A DNA stretch of 64,000 bases, from the NCBI GenBank assembly GCA_029168955.1, contig JAPDOI010000270.1:496001-560000 (forward strand). The letters are read 5' to 3'. The DNA is from Aplectana chamaeleonis (taxonomy: Eukaryota > Nematoda > Chromadorea > Rhabditida > Cosmocercidae). Position numbers and translations under genes: made by a program. Shown here in pieces: positions 11,901-25,000 of this stretch. The stretch's first letter is position 1. Every line of letters starts with the position of its first letter. Under the pieces are notes generated by a model. It searched no databases. It was not told the DNA's origin and saw only the letters and a list, made by a program, of their open reading frames with translations.

Positions 11901-14900
11901 GCCAGCAAAGGTGTCCATGCGGCAGACTAAATATAATACAGAAACCATATATGAACACGCATGGGCGCACATTGCTAGGGCACACACCGATTGGTACAAG
12001 GGGAGATGAGAGTACTGGCCATGATTCATCCCTCCGCATGCCGATCGATAGAGTTTTCTCCACCGCCTAAAACATTGTTGATTGGCCGACGGAGAAATAA
12101 ATCCGCCTCATATTCCCATCTCCTTCTGTACCTACCACTCCGACGGACAATTCTGCGTCGATTGTGCATTGATCGTCGAATGCTGTCGCTCTTTCTTAGT
12201 TTGCCTCATCTTAACACTCTGGACGATTAGACGATTAGACCCAAGCTTCCACGCAGTTGCATTTTCCGGAACGAATTTCAGGTTCATGATTACGCTGACG
12301 TGTCGTATCTAGGCGAGATCACAATCGGAGATCCGGAACAAACATTCCAGGTTTGTTCCCTTTTGATTGTCACTTTGGAGCAATTCAACCTTGAGCGTTC
12401 TGCAGTCGCGAAGTTGAATATAATACCGGTTATGGAAATGTGCAGCATACTTATACAAGACCTCAAATTTTAAAATGTTTTTGAGCAGGTTATTCAACGT
12501 ACGACAGGGTGACACCATTTTGGAAGTTTTATTTCAAATTGTTAGCTCGTCATATGGCCACTTTGTTTGAAAAAAGCCACCTCCAGTACAAGCCACGCTT
12601 CGGCACCTTGCGGTCTGCTTTTAATCTATAAAACACCGTGCAAACAGCCCTACATGGAGCCACGCAAGCGTTCCAGCAGCATTAAGGACCATTTATAGTA
12701 CTCACCGTCCTCCCTGCTAGAGCTCTGACGGAGATGTGACTGTAAAAGTTTCTCTGACCACTGACCCTTCTGCTCCTCCAGTAGACTATGAAACACCCAG
12801 CGGTGTCACCCTTGCGGAGCGGGAGGGCCATTCAGAGCCAAAATGAAAACAAGTGGTACAAGAAATATAAGCTTCTTTCAGAGTCCTAGGGTATGTATGT
12901 GTGGTACTCCCATCTCTATTTGTTATCATTTATGACCTCCTTAACAGTTCCACAGTAGATGGCTGTCCTATCGAAGGAAGTAGGAAGCGAGGTAAAGGAC
13001 CAGGCTGAATAGTGAAGCAACTCGATCAGTTTCGAATGGATTATTTAAAGGCAGTGGTCGCGGTAAAAAGTTGTGGAAAAAACCATAAAGGTCAGCTCGA
13101 TCCGCAATCGGCTATAAGACTACGAAGACTACGCGGTAAGAAACGAGCTAAAAATAGAGTCATTCGGATCCTAAGCTGCCTATTCGTGCACACGTGCACA
13201 GCTCCGCCCAGAAAGACTGCAGTCTCATGTCTGTTAAATCAGAAGTCACTGACATTCACAGGCAGAAATAAATGTAAAATTTGCTTATAAAAACATTTGA
13301 GTAATGTAACCAAACACTCCATCCAATGTAGATGAGGACATAATGATTCGATCAGGCCAGTCCGAAGGCTATTGTTCATTGATTGACTTCCAATTTCAAG
13401 TCGGATGATGCTCTTGATGTCACAGATCATCGATGCCGATGATGCGGAGTGGGCTCGTCCAACTTCAAAAGACCGGAAAGCTCAGGCCTAAAATTTTCTC
13501 AGAACGGGTCTGATACCAGAGAAGGGCTTAAAGGCAGCATACACGCTCACAAAAATGGTTGAGATAACAGCATAAATAGAACCGCCTGGCCCCTACCATG
13601 CCGTCAACGGCGTTTGAAGCGCTAAAAACCATCCAGGTTGACCGAATTCGAGCATTCCCGTCTCGAATGCCTGTGGAACCCCACCCCTACAAATAACAGA
13701 ATGAAGAGTGAAGCATGTGGAAGCATTTGATAATTTAGAGCGATAGCACTATATAATGAGAGTCTACGAGAGAAACAGCTTGATTTCCCTGTATATAACT
13801 TGTTTACATACCGATTAATTCCCATCCACTTTCAAGAAAGCCCATATACTCCGGCTGGCTAATAAAATGGAGCATTTCATCAGTAAACAGACATGTTATA
13901 TTCAGGTAAACCAAGCCGTTTCTTTCGGAGACTCTCATTTGCTAGGGCTATCACTCTAAGCTATCAAATGTTTTCACATGTCTCACTCTTCATTCTGTTA
14001 TTCGTAGGGGTGGGGTTCCACAGGCTTTCGAGACGGGAATGCTTGAATTCTGTCAACCTGGATAGTTTTCAGCGCTTCAAACGCCGTTGACGAGATGGTA
14101 GGGGCCAGGCGGTTCTATTTGTGCTGTTATCCCAACCATGTTTGTGAGCGTGTATGCTGCCTTTAAAGAGAAAAAGGACGCAGGCATATTTTATTCCGAC
14201 CACTGCCTTTGTATAATTGCCTCTCAAATATTCTTCGCAAATCGGATTTTAAGAAAAGGGTTCACTCGTATATATTCGATGTTCGAAGACTGCTATTCGA
14301 ATGAGCATTCGAATTCGAATTGTTTCGAGTAGTTCCTATACATCTGCCCTGTCGTTATCGTTTGTGGTGTATACCATAGAAGGTGACGATGTATTTCGTG
14401 TCGGCTAGCCTGACCACATCGACTGACTTTAAAATCTTTTAGCGCGAGTTTTAGCAAGAGTTCAAAATTCTTTAGCGTTACCGTACGTGGCCGTCAGCGG
14501 CCCGCCCGGTCGACATGGATGCAATACATTGCTCACTCACAACGGAAGTGTTCAGATTGGTAAACGATTCTGCAGCGACCAATTGTTTTTAGTTTCCTTT
14601 GGGTATCTATAATAAAACTGTTTCGTATCCCAACCCGAGCTGCTGGTTTAAAGAAGCTATAAACTCGTTACGGTGCTTGTCTACACCTATTCTGCCTTCG
14701 AAAACGCGCGCTAATCTTTTGAAAATCTAGAAACGGACTTTATTATCGTCTTCAGCGCCCAAAATAAAAAATAACTCCCCCTGAACAAAGTTAAGATGAA
14801 TGCACATTTTTCGAACTTTGAACAGAGAATTTGCGTTCGGATTTTTCACGTCTACATCGACTGCTCAGCTGCGCCGTTTTCAGGTCATTTTATTCTATTC

Positions 14901-17900
14901 GATAGTTGGTCTTTTCGTCCAGAGCGCAACTATGTAAAGTGGGTAGTAGCGTGTCTGAAGTAGACAAATTAGTGGAATACGTGAGTTCATCAGTGTTGTA
15001 AGAAAATGCTCTGCAGGGGAGTAGAACTTTTACTTTTCCGAGTTTTTCAGAGAATCAAAAAAGGTTATATTACTTTTCAAAATGAGAAAATACTATTGTG
15101 ATTATGATCCTGGTGAAAAATATAGAAGTTTATGAGGTTCAAGTATAGAAGTTCTAAAATGATTGCCACTTGAAGGGATCAAAATTGGGTGGCTGACATT
15201 CTTTCCCAAGGAGGTGGAGTCTGGGCGAGGTGCGAGCGAGGTGGGAATTACGGGGAGTCGTCGACTCGGACTAATTATCGCACTTTACTCACTGCTGGGG
15301 TCTGACAATGTTATACGAGAAACTATCCAAAGAAGCAAACACAGTTTTTGATGAGTATTTGTTGAATCACTTCAAAAATTGTATTTTCTGTTTGCGTGCA
15401 TGCGCGTGCCGTAATATTTAAACTCCATCGCGTACATTGCGTTTGCTTCCTTATGGCGAAATAGAGCTTCTGATATTAATAGAATAGAATTGAAATCTCC
15501 TAACGGTTTCAGAATTGCACCTCACTACAACTGAGCCACATGGGCTCGTGTCTCTGCGGCTTCGCTCCCAATAGACAAGGCTAATGCGGAGGAGTCGGCA
15601 GAGTCTCTCAGTTTACAACTCTTTAAAATCAATTTTCAGGTCCGGTCACACACTCTCATTCATCATGAATTGCATGAATATTCCCACGTAGTATTACATT
15701 CCCCTTACATACCTATATAAGTTATACGCGCTTACGCAATACGCGAAGTGGAGAAAGATTCTCATTGCAAAGAAAATTTTTCCCATGCTGCATCAGAGGA
15801 AACCTCTTGAATACATATGAACAGTGGTAGGAAAGTCAAACGGTGAACTCTGAAAAGAAACCAAAGCAGTATTTTGACGAAAGAGTGTGTAGCGAAAAAT
15901 AAGTTTGATTGTAACGCAAATCGAAGTGTCTCAAATTCGCCTAACGGAAAATTTCTTCTCTCACTAAAACCAACTACAGAGTAGCAAGTCCATCTATTTG
16001 GACAATATTTCTATACTAACTATAAGTACACCCTCTCTTGGGAGAAATGGCAACTGTCAGTGCAATGATTCCCAATATCTGAAGAGTTCCGTGTCAATGG
16101 CTGTATTAACGTTGAAATAAGTTTGTACTACCAGGTTGTCTTGGATACTGGGAGTGCCGATCTGTGGATACCAGACCGAGAATGTGTGGGGACCAGAATG
16201 GATTCTTGCAACAGTGATCCGAAATGCGATGTTGGAAGTAAGTTATCGGGTTTTTCCTTATAATTTGGCTCGCTCTTTGACTTAGGTTTGCTATCCTGCC
16301 ATAACGAGCGCTGAAAAAAATTGGGTTAGATAATGTCTCTCAGCTTCCCCATCACTATCATTCTGCGCTCATCTAGCTGTGCATCGGATGCTTTCTAATA
16401 ATGTTGGGACAATCGCCCCTCTTATTTAAAGGCACTGATCGCGATAAAAATCGCTTTTCTGATTTTTTGCCTATCTTGAAACCGGTCCCATTCTGATTCC
16501 AATGATGCTTCTGGAATCATACAAGACCTTCTGGGAACGGGGTTATGGTCCCTCAAAAGTTGAGCTAAGGAAGCATGGTGGACGGGTTGTCCGAGGCTTG
16601 TAACTTCCGTCTTTTACAGCCGATGTATGCGAGCTGACCTGAGTAAAGAGAGAAGTTGAGAATGAAGGGAAGAACGGGGCTTTTGATCGGAAACCATCGC
16701 TCAACTTACGATTTCGAGTGTTCCTTTGTTCACGTCGAGGGGCGGGAAGAGGCGGGGCTTGCCCACAATGGCGGGGTTTTCCCACTTTTCTAAGCCGTTT
16801 TGCGGCTCCTGGGTAGCTTTTCTTCCGGTTTTTTCGACGCTGTTCTGCTTCTGAGAGCCACGAGAAGCGTTTGTCATGGAAATTTCGAGGATGAAGTTTA
16901 TCGCGAACAGTGCCTTTAACTCAGAGCGGTAACGCCAGGTGACCGGATGGACAACAAATCCATCGGCGCGATTTGAGTCTTAAAAACGTTCTTTATTGGG
17001 TACAATGTCTACGGCCTACAGGCGAGTGAAAGCGAGAAAAATTCATTCTTTTACTAGGCTTGCTTTTATTAATGAATTTTTTCGTATCTCCTTTGTTGCA
17101 GTGGTTTGCCAAGCGTTCTGCCCTGACAAGAAGTGCTGCGAGACAGGGAAGTCTCCCTGCAAAGGCAAGCACTTCTTCGACTCATCTGCCTCGAAAACTT
17201 ACACGAAACCTGAGGACTTGACGGATGAATGGCATATAAGTGTGAGTTTGACTCCTAGCCTCAGTTTGGGCGACACTCTTTCTCAACGCAAATTCCGAAG
17301 CTTTATATTATAGGATTAGTCTTTGCTAACGACTACGCAATTTTCTCTGGATAAAGCCTTAAGAGCCCTGATGAAACCCGCAAAACCTATTTTTACTCAT
17401 AATACTGTCCGCAGCTCTCAAATCGAAATGCCTGCGAAACACTGTGTTATTGTGCAGCCGCTCAACATATAGACAATCGCATGAGCAGTTGTTCATAGTA
17501 GTGCATAGTGTTGATGAGCGTGAGCCACACTTGTAAATTGTTTCGATCTATTCAGAGCAGCTGGTCTTGCTTTTTGGTGCAACAGGGTAATCTGCAAAAA
17601 AATGCGCTAGAAACCACAATTGTCGCGGTCTTACTTTAACCCAGCTCTTAAGGGCAGTGTTCACGATAAAAATGCCTTTTCTTTTTTTTGCATATCTTGA
17701 GAACGGTCCCATTTTGATGCCAATGATGTCTCTGGAATCGCACAAGACCTTCTGGGAACGGAGTTATGGTCCCTCAAAAATTGAGCTAGGGAAGCATGGT
17801 GTACGAGTTGTCCGATGCTTGTAACATTCGTATTTTGCAGCCAATGTATGCGAGCTGACCTGAGTGAAGAGAGAAGTTGAGAATGAAGTGAAAAACGGGG

Positions 17901-20900
17901 GATTGGATCAAGAACCATCGCTCATCTCACGATCTCGAGTGTTCCATCATTCAAGTCGAGTGGCGGTAAGAGGCCGGACTCTCCCAAAGCGGCGGGGTTT
18001 GCCCACTTTTCTAAGCCGTTTTGCGGCTCCTGGGTAGCTTTTCATCCCGTTTCTTCAACGCAGTTCTGCTTCTGAGAGCCAGGAGAAGTGTTTGTCATGG
18101 AATACTCGAGGATGAGGTTAATCGTGAACAGTGCCTTTAAATACTCTGCGATAAAAAGCACTGTGCCTATCACCTTCTATCCTGTTACGGTAAGCGCACA
18201 TTACTTTCCAACCGAGCAATTGGCTAGAGAGCGTCGTGCAGCTTTTCTCTATTGATCCTTTTGACATTTATACCATTTTGGCACAAACACATATCGTTTT
18301 GTGGTATAATAAGTAGCAATAAAAACTATGGCATGACTGGGTATTTGATCAGTACAGTCAAATCATAACCTCAAAACGTGATGCAATGTTTGATTGACCT
18401 GAGTCTATGCTCTCAAACCCTCAATATTTTGTGGGTGTAGCCGCGAAACAGATGGCTGCGGAACACTCAGCAGCTCGCGGCTCTGTCGTGCGCGCTGGTC
18501 GATCGCAACACTTCTCTTGGCCGCATACGACGCAGCACAGGCTGCAGAAGTGTCCGCTGTCATCTGTTTCGTGGTTACCCTAACTATACCTAGGGCATTT
18601 CCACCAGAGCAACTGCCAACCTGTTATCCGCCTCCGCTGACTTCTTCTCAGAATGATGAAGGTAGTTTCCTCAATCACTTTATAGGACGAGAGTGAAAAC
18701 CTACGAATAATAATATGGTAGAAGCAAGAGCTGAGACTATTTCGTATCGCTCAAAAACAGCGTTGTGACATATTCAGGTCTCTAGTAGCGATAAAAGTCT
18801 TCGTACAAACGGTTTTCCCCCTCTAACTTTGTACATCTTTGTCATAAACGTTCATCGTAAGTGGCGATCATGCAGCTGTAACTGTCACTGGTCATGATAC
18901 CATCAATTTTGAGAATTTGAGAATTTGTTCCATTCCGTTGCGCGAAAAAGCTCCGTAGACCCTAAGCGATCCTACGCCATGCTTGACAGTCGGAAGCAGG
19001 TACAGGCCATAAAACGGCCAAAGTCTCACCGTTGACTGCGTACCACGCGCTGCGCGACCGCACGCGCGTCGGAAGCGGACGAGTTTTGGCCGCCGCGCGA
19101 CGAGTTTCGGCCGCCGCGCGGAGGCCGAAACGTCGCGCGGCGGCCGGAACTCGTCGCGCGGCGGCCAAAACATGGTCTGCTTCCGACGCGCGCGCGGTCG
19201 CGCAGCGCATGGTACGCAGTCGACGGTGAGACTTTGGCCGTTTTATGCCCTGTTACCTGTCGCCGAATGGACGCCATACGTACTTTACGCCACCACTACC
19301 AAAAAGATTGAATGTGCACTCTTCCGTGAAAAGGACTTTGCTCCAGTGCTCAGATGTCCAATGGAGATTACTGTGCGCTAACTCAACTTCAGCTCCCCAA
19401 CTCTCAGGTCCTATCACCGGCGTCTTTGCTGAACGAGGGCCAGTCGAGCCTGCAGCCCTCAGACGACGAGATATTGTCATACGGCTGATATTGAATCCGT
19501 CGCTCTCATTGAAATCTCTAGCACTATCCACCGCGGTGAGTGTAGGGTCGGCTTTTGATAGCCGAACCATGCGTTTACCGTGATCAGATGTAGTTGACCG
19601 AGGCATACCGGTTCTCCTAGCGTTGATTATGGTACCGCGCTCTTGGTACCGCTTAACAATCGAATATATTGTCTGCTTTGGGATCTCCAACATTTCCGAA
19701 TTCGTGGTGGTCTGCATTCCAGACTTTCTCATATTAACAGCCACTAGGCGGATCGATTACGGATTCTTGGCCATCCTAACCACTTCTTAAAAACAGCTAA
19801 GGTTGTTCACGGATCTATAAGGTGCTCAAACAGCGGTAAAATACCTTCTATATATAGACAAGTCGACGGAGGGCAGAGTAGGCGAAATGGGTCGCACGAA
19901 AAATACCGCGCGCAAACGGGTAGGTGAAGGCGCACAGATCGATACGTGTTGTCGAGGGCAATAATGCACTTAACGTATCAAAAATTAGGCATATTGCTAG
20001 CGTTTAGAAACGGTTAACCCAAAAAACCGTTTGTCCAAAGGCTTTGTGTTCGCTACTGTGTGTGGCCAGTCAAAACAGAGAACACATGAACTTATTTCTA
20101 ACACTATGCTAAACTTTGATTGGCATTGTCTTTGTTTTGTGTCAAAAACAAGTCAAAAACAAGCTTCAAAAAATTGAAATCAACTTGTTTTGAATTTTTT
20201 TTACTCATTACATTCGTTCCACCTTCTTTGAGATTATTGGCTTCTTAAAGAATGTTCAACGTCTCAAAATCTTGGCGGGCACTCTGAGATAGCTCATTCA
20301 CAACAAAATAAACGAATCGTGTAGTATTGAAGTCCATTGAACTCTGCCTAGAGGAAAGCGCAAGCAGATAATGAGTCGGCGAGCTGACGGACTAGCTCCT
20401 CAAGACCTAACCTGTGCTAGGTTCTGTCTGAGACGAATCGTTTCAGTACGGCACAGGAGACGCTACGGGATTCTATGGCAATGACACCGTGCGATTTGGT
20501 GGCGTAGGAACCGATCAGCTGACTGTACCCAAAGTAGTGTTTGGGCAAGCTAGAGAAATCGCAGAATTTTTTAAAGATGTGAGACTACGTATATATACTC
20601 AGGCAAACTGGGGTGTCAACAATAGGTTGATCCACCCACTACGAGTGCGTCGGATATGGCCAACGCTCCGATATTCGACGCGCCGTGCTCGCAAGTTATG
20701 ATCTAGTCAATGTTGACCAGCTAGCGTTTTCGCACTCTAGATAAAAAAGAAGTGTACGACGCATTTTTTCAGGCATGCTTCAAATGAAAAGAGTGCAGCC
20801 GGTTCATTTACCAAGTTTGCGGTACATTGGAACCGACCAGCATCTGGAGGCGCTGCCCATTCGGTGGCGTCCCCAGTGGAGTCTGGGCGACCCAGCCGAG

Positions 20901-21973
20901 AAGCGTGTCGGTGCGCCAACCGCGACGCTTGTGGGTGTAAAGTAGTTGCTAGGATAGGTTTAACCGTCCTGCAGAATGTTAACTGCTGCTAAATAGGCCG
21001 CTAAACGCGAGACATAGAAATGTCAACAGCCCGACAATAGGCGGACGTCGCTGGACAACGGGTAGGTCTCAGGCTGACAATGCGTGCGATTTGAGTTGTC
21101 TACAGGAAGCGGTTTATGAGATGACAACTTATCAACCTGTTGTCGACGCCCCACTTTGCCTGAGTAACTCTAACGTTTTTTTTCAATACGGTGTTCATGA
21201 CTTTTTTCAGGATCCAATCGACGGGATACTTGGACTAGGTTTTAGAGATCTTTCCGTTGACGGTGTGAATCCTCCTCTTCTGGTGGCCATCGATGCCGGT
21301 CTTATCGAGCCATACTTAACTGTGTTTTTGGGACGTCACGGAAGTAAGACGGCTTTCATCTGTATTTTATTGCACTGATGATTTGGTCAGAAGAAACTTG
21401 TCTCACTTGGCAAAAATGTTTGGAGTGCATATTACCTGCTTATCCTGATCCTTGACTACTTGCGACACAGTAATACCAATACGCACATGGTGTAGATATT
21501 ATACTTGTTATCCGAAGGTTATTCCTCGGATAATGGATCGATTCGAATAATGCCATTTTAAATTTACCGGATACTGGTTCGATTCAGATAATGCGTTTTT
21601 TCAAATTTTCGGATATTGGATCGATTCAGATAATGCCATTTTTTCAGTGATTCGGATACGGATATCCGTCGGATAATTTCCTGAATAAATTTCGGATATT
21701 ATCGGAACAAACCTCAGGCAACACACAAACACACACACACACATGCACACATCCACACATCCACACGTACACACATACACACTTACATACACACACATAC
21801 ATACATACGCACATACACGCATACACACATACACACGTACACACATACATACATACACACATACACATACACACATACACACATTCACACATACACACAT
21901 ACACACGTACACACATACACACATACACACATACACATACACACACGTACACACATACACACATACACACATA

Positions 21974-22032
<59 letters not shown>

Positions 22033-25000
22033 TCCTACATTTAACCTAAAATGAACCAATTTTTATCCGTTTTATCCGTTTTTATCCGATTTTATCCGAA
22101 TTTCTGACCCTTCGGATAATGGTTCGATTCAGATAATGCCGATCTTAAATTTCCCGGATATTGGTTCGATTCAGATAATGCGTGTTTTCAAATTTTCGGA
22201 TATCGGATTATCCGAATCTCGGATATCCGGTCGGATATCCGAAATGGAGTGATTCGGATACTAAGTATAGTAGATATGCACTGGACGAGAAGACCGAATA
22301 TTGGATAGAATCGAATAAAACATTTTTTTTGAGAACCGAACACTGAACAGAATCGGTTGACTCCTCCTCATGAAGTCCGCATTTTGAGTAGATTCGAATA
22401 AATTCGATCTGAATATATCCGAACAAAATTTTTTAAAATTTCAAACCCACGACCTGAAATCAGCTCAGGCAAGCAGTCAATTTAATAATGTGAAGAAAAC
22501 ATGCTATTACTTTATTCAATGTTCGAGAAGTGTGTCTTCGTCCAATGTCTGCTCAGCGGATACCATGAGCGCTGAACACAAAAATTTTCTACGTTTTCAA
22601 ATTCTCTAAAGATTACTGCGCTTTTCGCGAGGTACGGCAGATACAGAAAACGACCGACTTGAGCCTATAACTTTTTTGAAATAGCAGCTTGGGGCGGGAC
22701 ACTAATCAATTTCACTATAGATTCTCAAGGGATACTAAATACAATTCGTTTTGCAGATGCGTGCTATTCGCTCTGAACACTTCTCTTGTAAGTAAGCAAT
22801 TCGTTACATGCGTATCGACCAGGATGGTCACTGACTGCACAAGACTGCTCAGTCCGGCTACGAAGGGTGAACTTTTCACGCCTGATTCGCACGCTGTTGA
22901 TTCTTATCAACCAGGCTGACTACAGTCGATCGACCGAGTATTCCGGGGAATAAAACGGTTATAATAAAGGCCTTGCTGCACGCAGTCGAAATAGTTTCCA
23001 AGTTTCGAATTCTGCATCACGCGACAAGGCGCCTCCAAATGATTTCAAAATCTGTTGATGCGGTCAGGCTAGCCGAGCCCAACGCATGGCCACGTACCGT
23101 ACACTATAAATAGCAACGACGGGGCAGATGTATCCAGACCATTTGAAATTAATCGAATTGGAATGTTCTTTTGAATAGTACGCTTCGAACATCAAATAGA
23201 TTCGAATGAGCTTTTTTTAGTCCGAGTTTCGAAAAATATTCGAATGGCCCCATTTTTTCAGGTGTGGGTTCCAAGAATGCTCCCACGGCGCCTTGAGGGG
23301 ATGAAAATCCTACCCATGAACAAATTTGCTCCCCATAGCTCTGAATTATAATTGTTTCCTTATCGCCATCCAAGGCACCCTTTGCCTTAGGAATGTTTTT
23401 CGAACGCACCCCAGGATCGATTAATAGGGATACGAACGGAAATTTTTCGAATTGTTCGATTCGAAGCTATTCGAATGACGCAACAACATATAGTACATAT
23501 TACTGAAAAATTTTAGAGACTGCAAACTTGCTCTTAAAGGCACAGTGCAACCTCAGAGGTAATTTTTGATATTATGGTCCGGTCGCCGTCTATAGCAACC
23601 CTGCCAAGCGCGAAATCTCAATTCGCTCAAATAACCGAGAAAAAGCTAGGAAAACGTCGGCCACGCCCCCTTTAAAGAAAAAATGGGTAACGCCCCCTGC
23701 CAGGCTTCCGACCTCAATAGGAAAGAGACGCGCGAATGATTTTATTAAAAATCTATGTTCTTCGATTAGTTTTCGGTCTAGCTTTATATTGTGGCCTGCT
23801 ACAGAACGATGGCTGCGAATAACGAGAAAATACAGGCTCGAGACAACTCGTCCGCGAACTTCTAGCCGTTCAAAATCGAAATTTTCGAGGAGCCGTAACT
23901 CCGTTAGTAGTGAGTTCTGAGCGATTCTGGGGTCACCATTGTGATCAGCGTAAAATTTTCTCCAAGATAAGCAGAAAAACGAAAAATCGATTCTGAGGTT
24001 GAACTGTGTCTTTAAAGCTCCGCGCTAGCACTGCTCTAAGTTAGGTTCCTGTACACTCGGAATCTGGAAATATGTCGTTTCAGTTCAGAAGAAGTGGACC
24101 GGTTTTTTTTGGAGACCCACTTCCAGGAAGATGCGTTAGAGACAACAAAACAAATCCCTCCAAGAAAAAAATAATGGGACCCACTCACTGGTCCTCCACA
24201 GAAAACCGAATCGCATCCTTGTTCCAAGGCTGTTTTCAAAAGCGGACCCTGCCTCACACTAGCGCCAAACGAAATGCAACGTTTGGAGCTAAACTTGTGC
24301 AGCATTCAGCCTACCGTCACGCTAGCGTATGGCGTAAGTCTTCATTATAATAAATAAATAGACGAACTCAGTCAACCCTAACGAGAAATAGGTCGACCTA
24401 AACAAAGTTCAGCCGGTCATGACGTCTATATTCTGATTCCTAATTGTAAAGAACTCATTTTCATGAGATAACTAAGGTTGAAGACAAAAATGTCAATGTT
24501 TCCTCCAGTGTAACTAGTTGAGCAAAATATTCGACAATTGGAAGCATTTAAGAAGATTTCTGAATTAGAACTGATTTTTGGTGTAGATGGAATGAAAACT
24601 CTTGTAAGATTGCTTATTTACGTCAGTGGGGTGATAATTTTCAGTTAATGGAAGTGATGATGGAGGTGTCTACACATATGGAGGTATGGACAAAGAACAC
24701 TGCGGGGAGATCGTCGGTTCCCAAAAACTGTCTGATGCATCCTTTTGGGAGTTCCAGGTAATGTCTGAACATTCTAGAGAGAACACTACGTAGTGAGATT
24801 TTGATGAGTTCGCTATTTCGTTCTATGAAAAAGACCTAGTCCTTGGACAGATCTGACCACAGCCGATCGTCTTTATTAGCAAGGTGACCTGTGGGCGTTT
24901 GTTTCAACCCAGCTCATCCTGTTTTTGTAGTCGAAAAAAGTTAGAATATGTAACTTTATATTGTCTACAAATTTCTACAATTTGAATTGATTTGTGCTTG

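Noticed and set aside
18892..19381. Five overlapping Arg/Ala-rich ORFs on both strands
   Set aside because: They come from the two arms of the GC-rich foldback at 19003-19253 and its Tc1 flanks.
21601..22059. Cysteine/valine-rich and threonine/histidine-rich ORFs up to 152 codons
   Set aside because: Translations of the CA/CACATA microsatellite on each strand.
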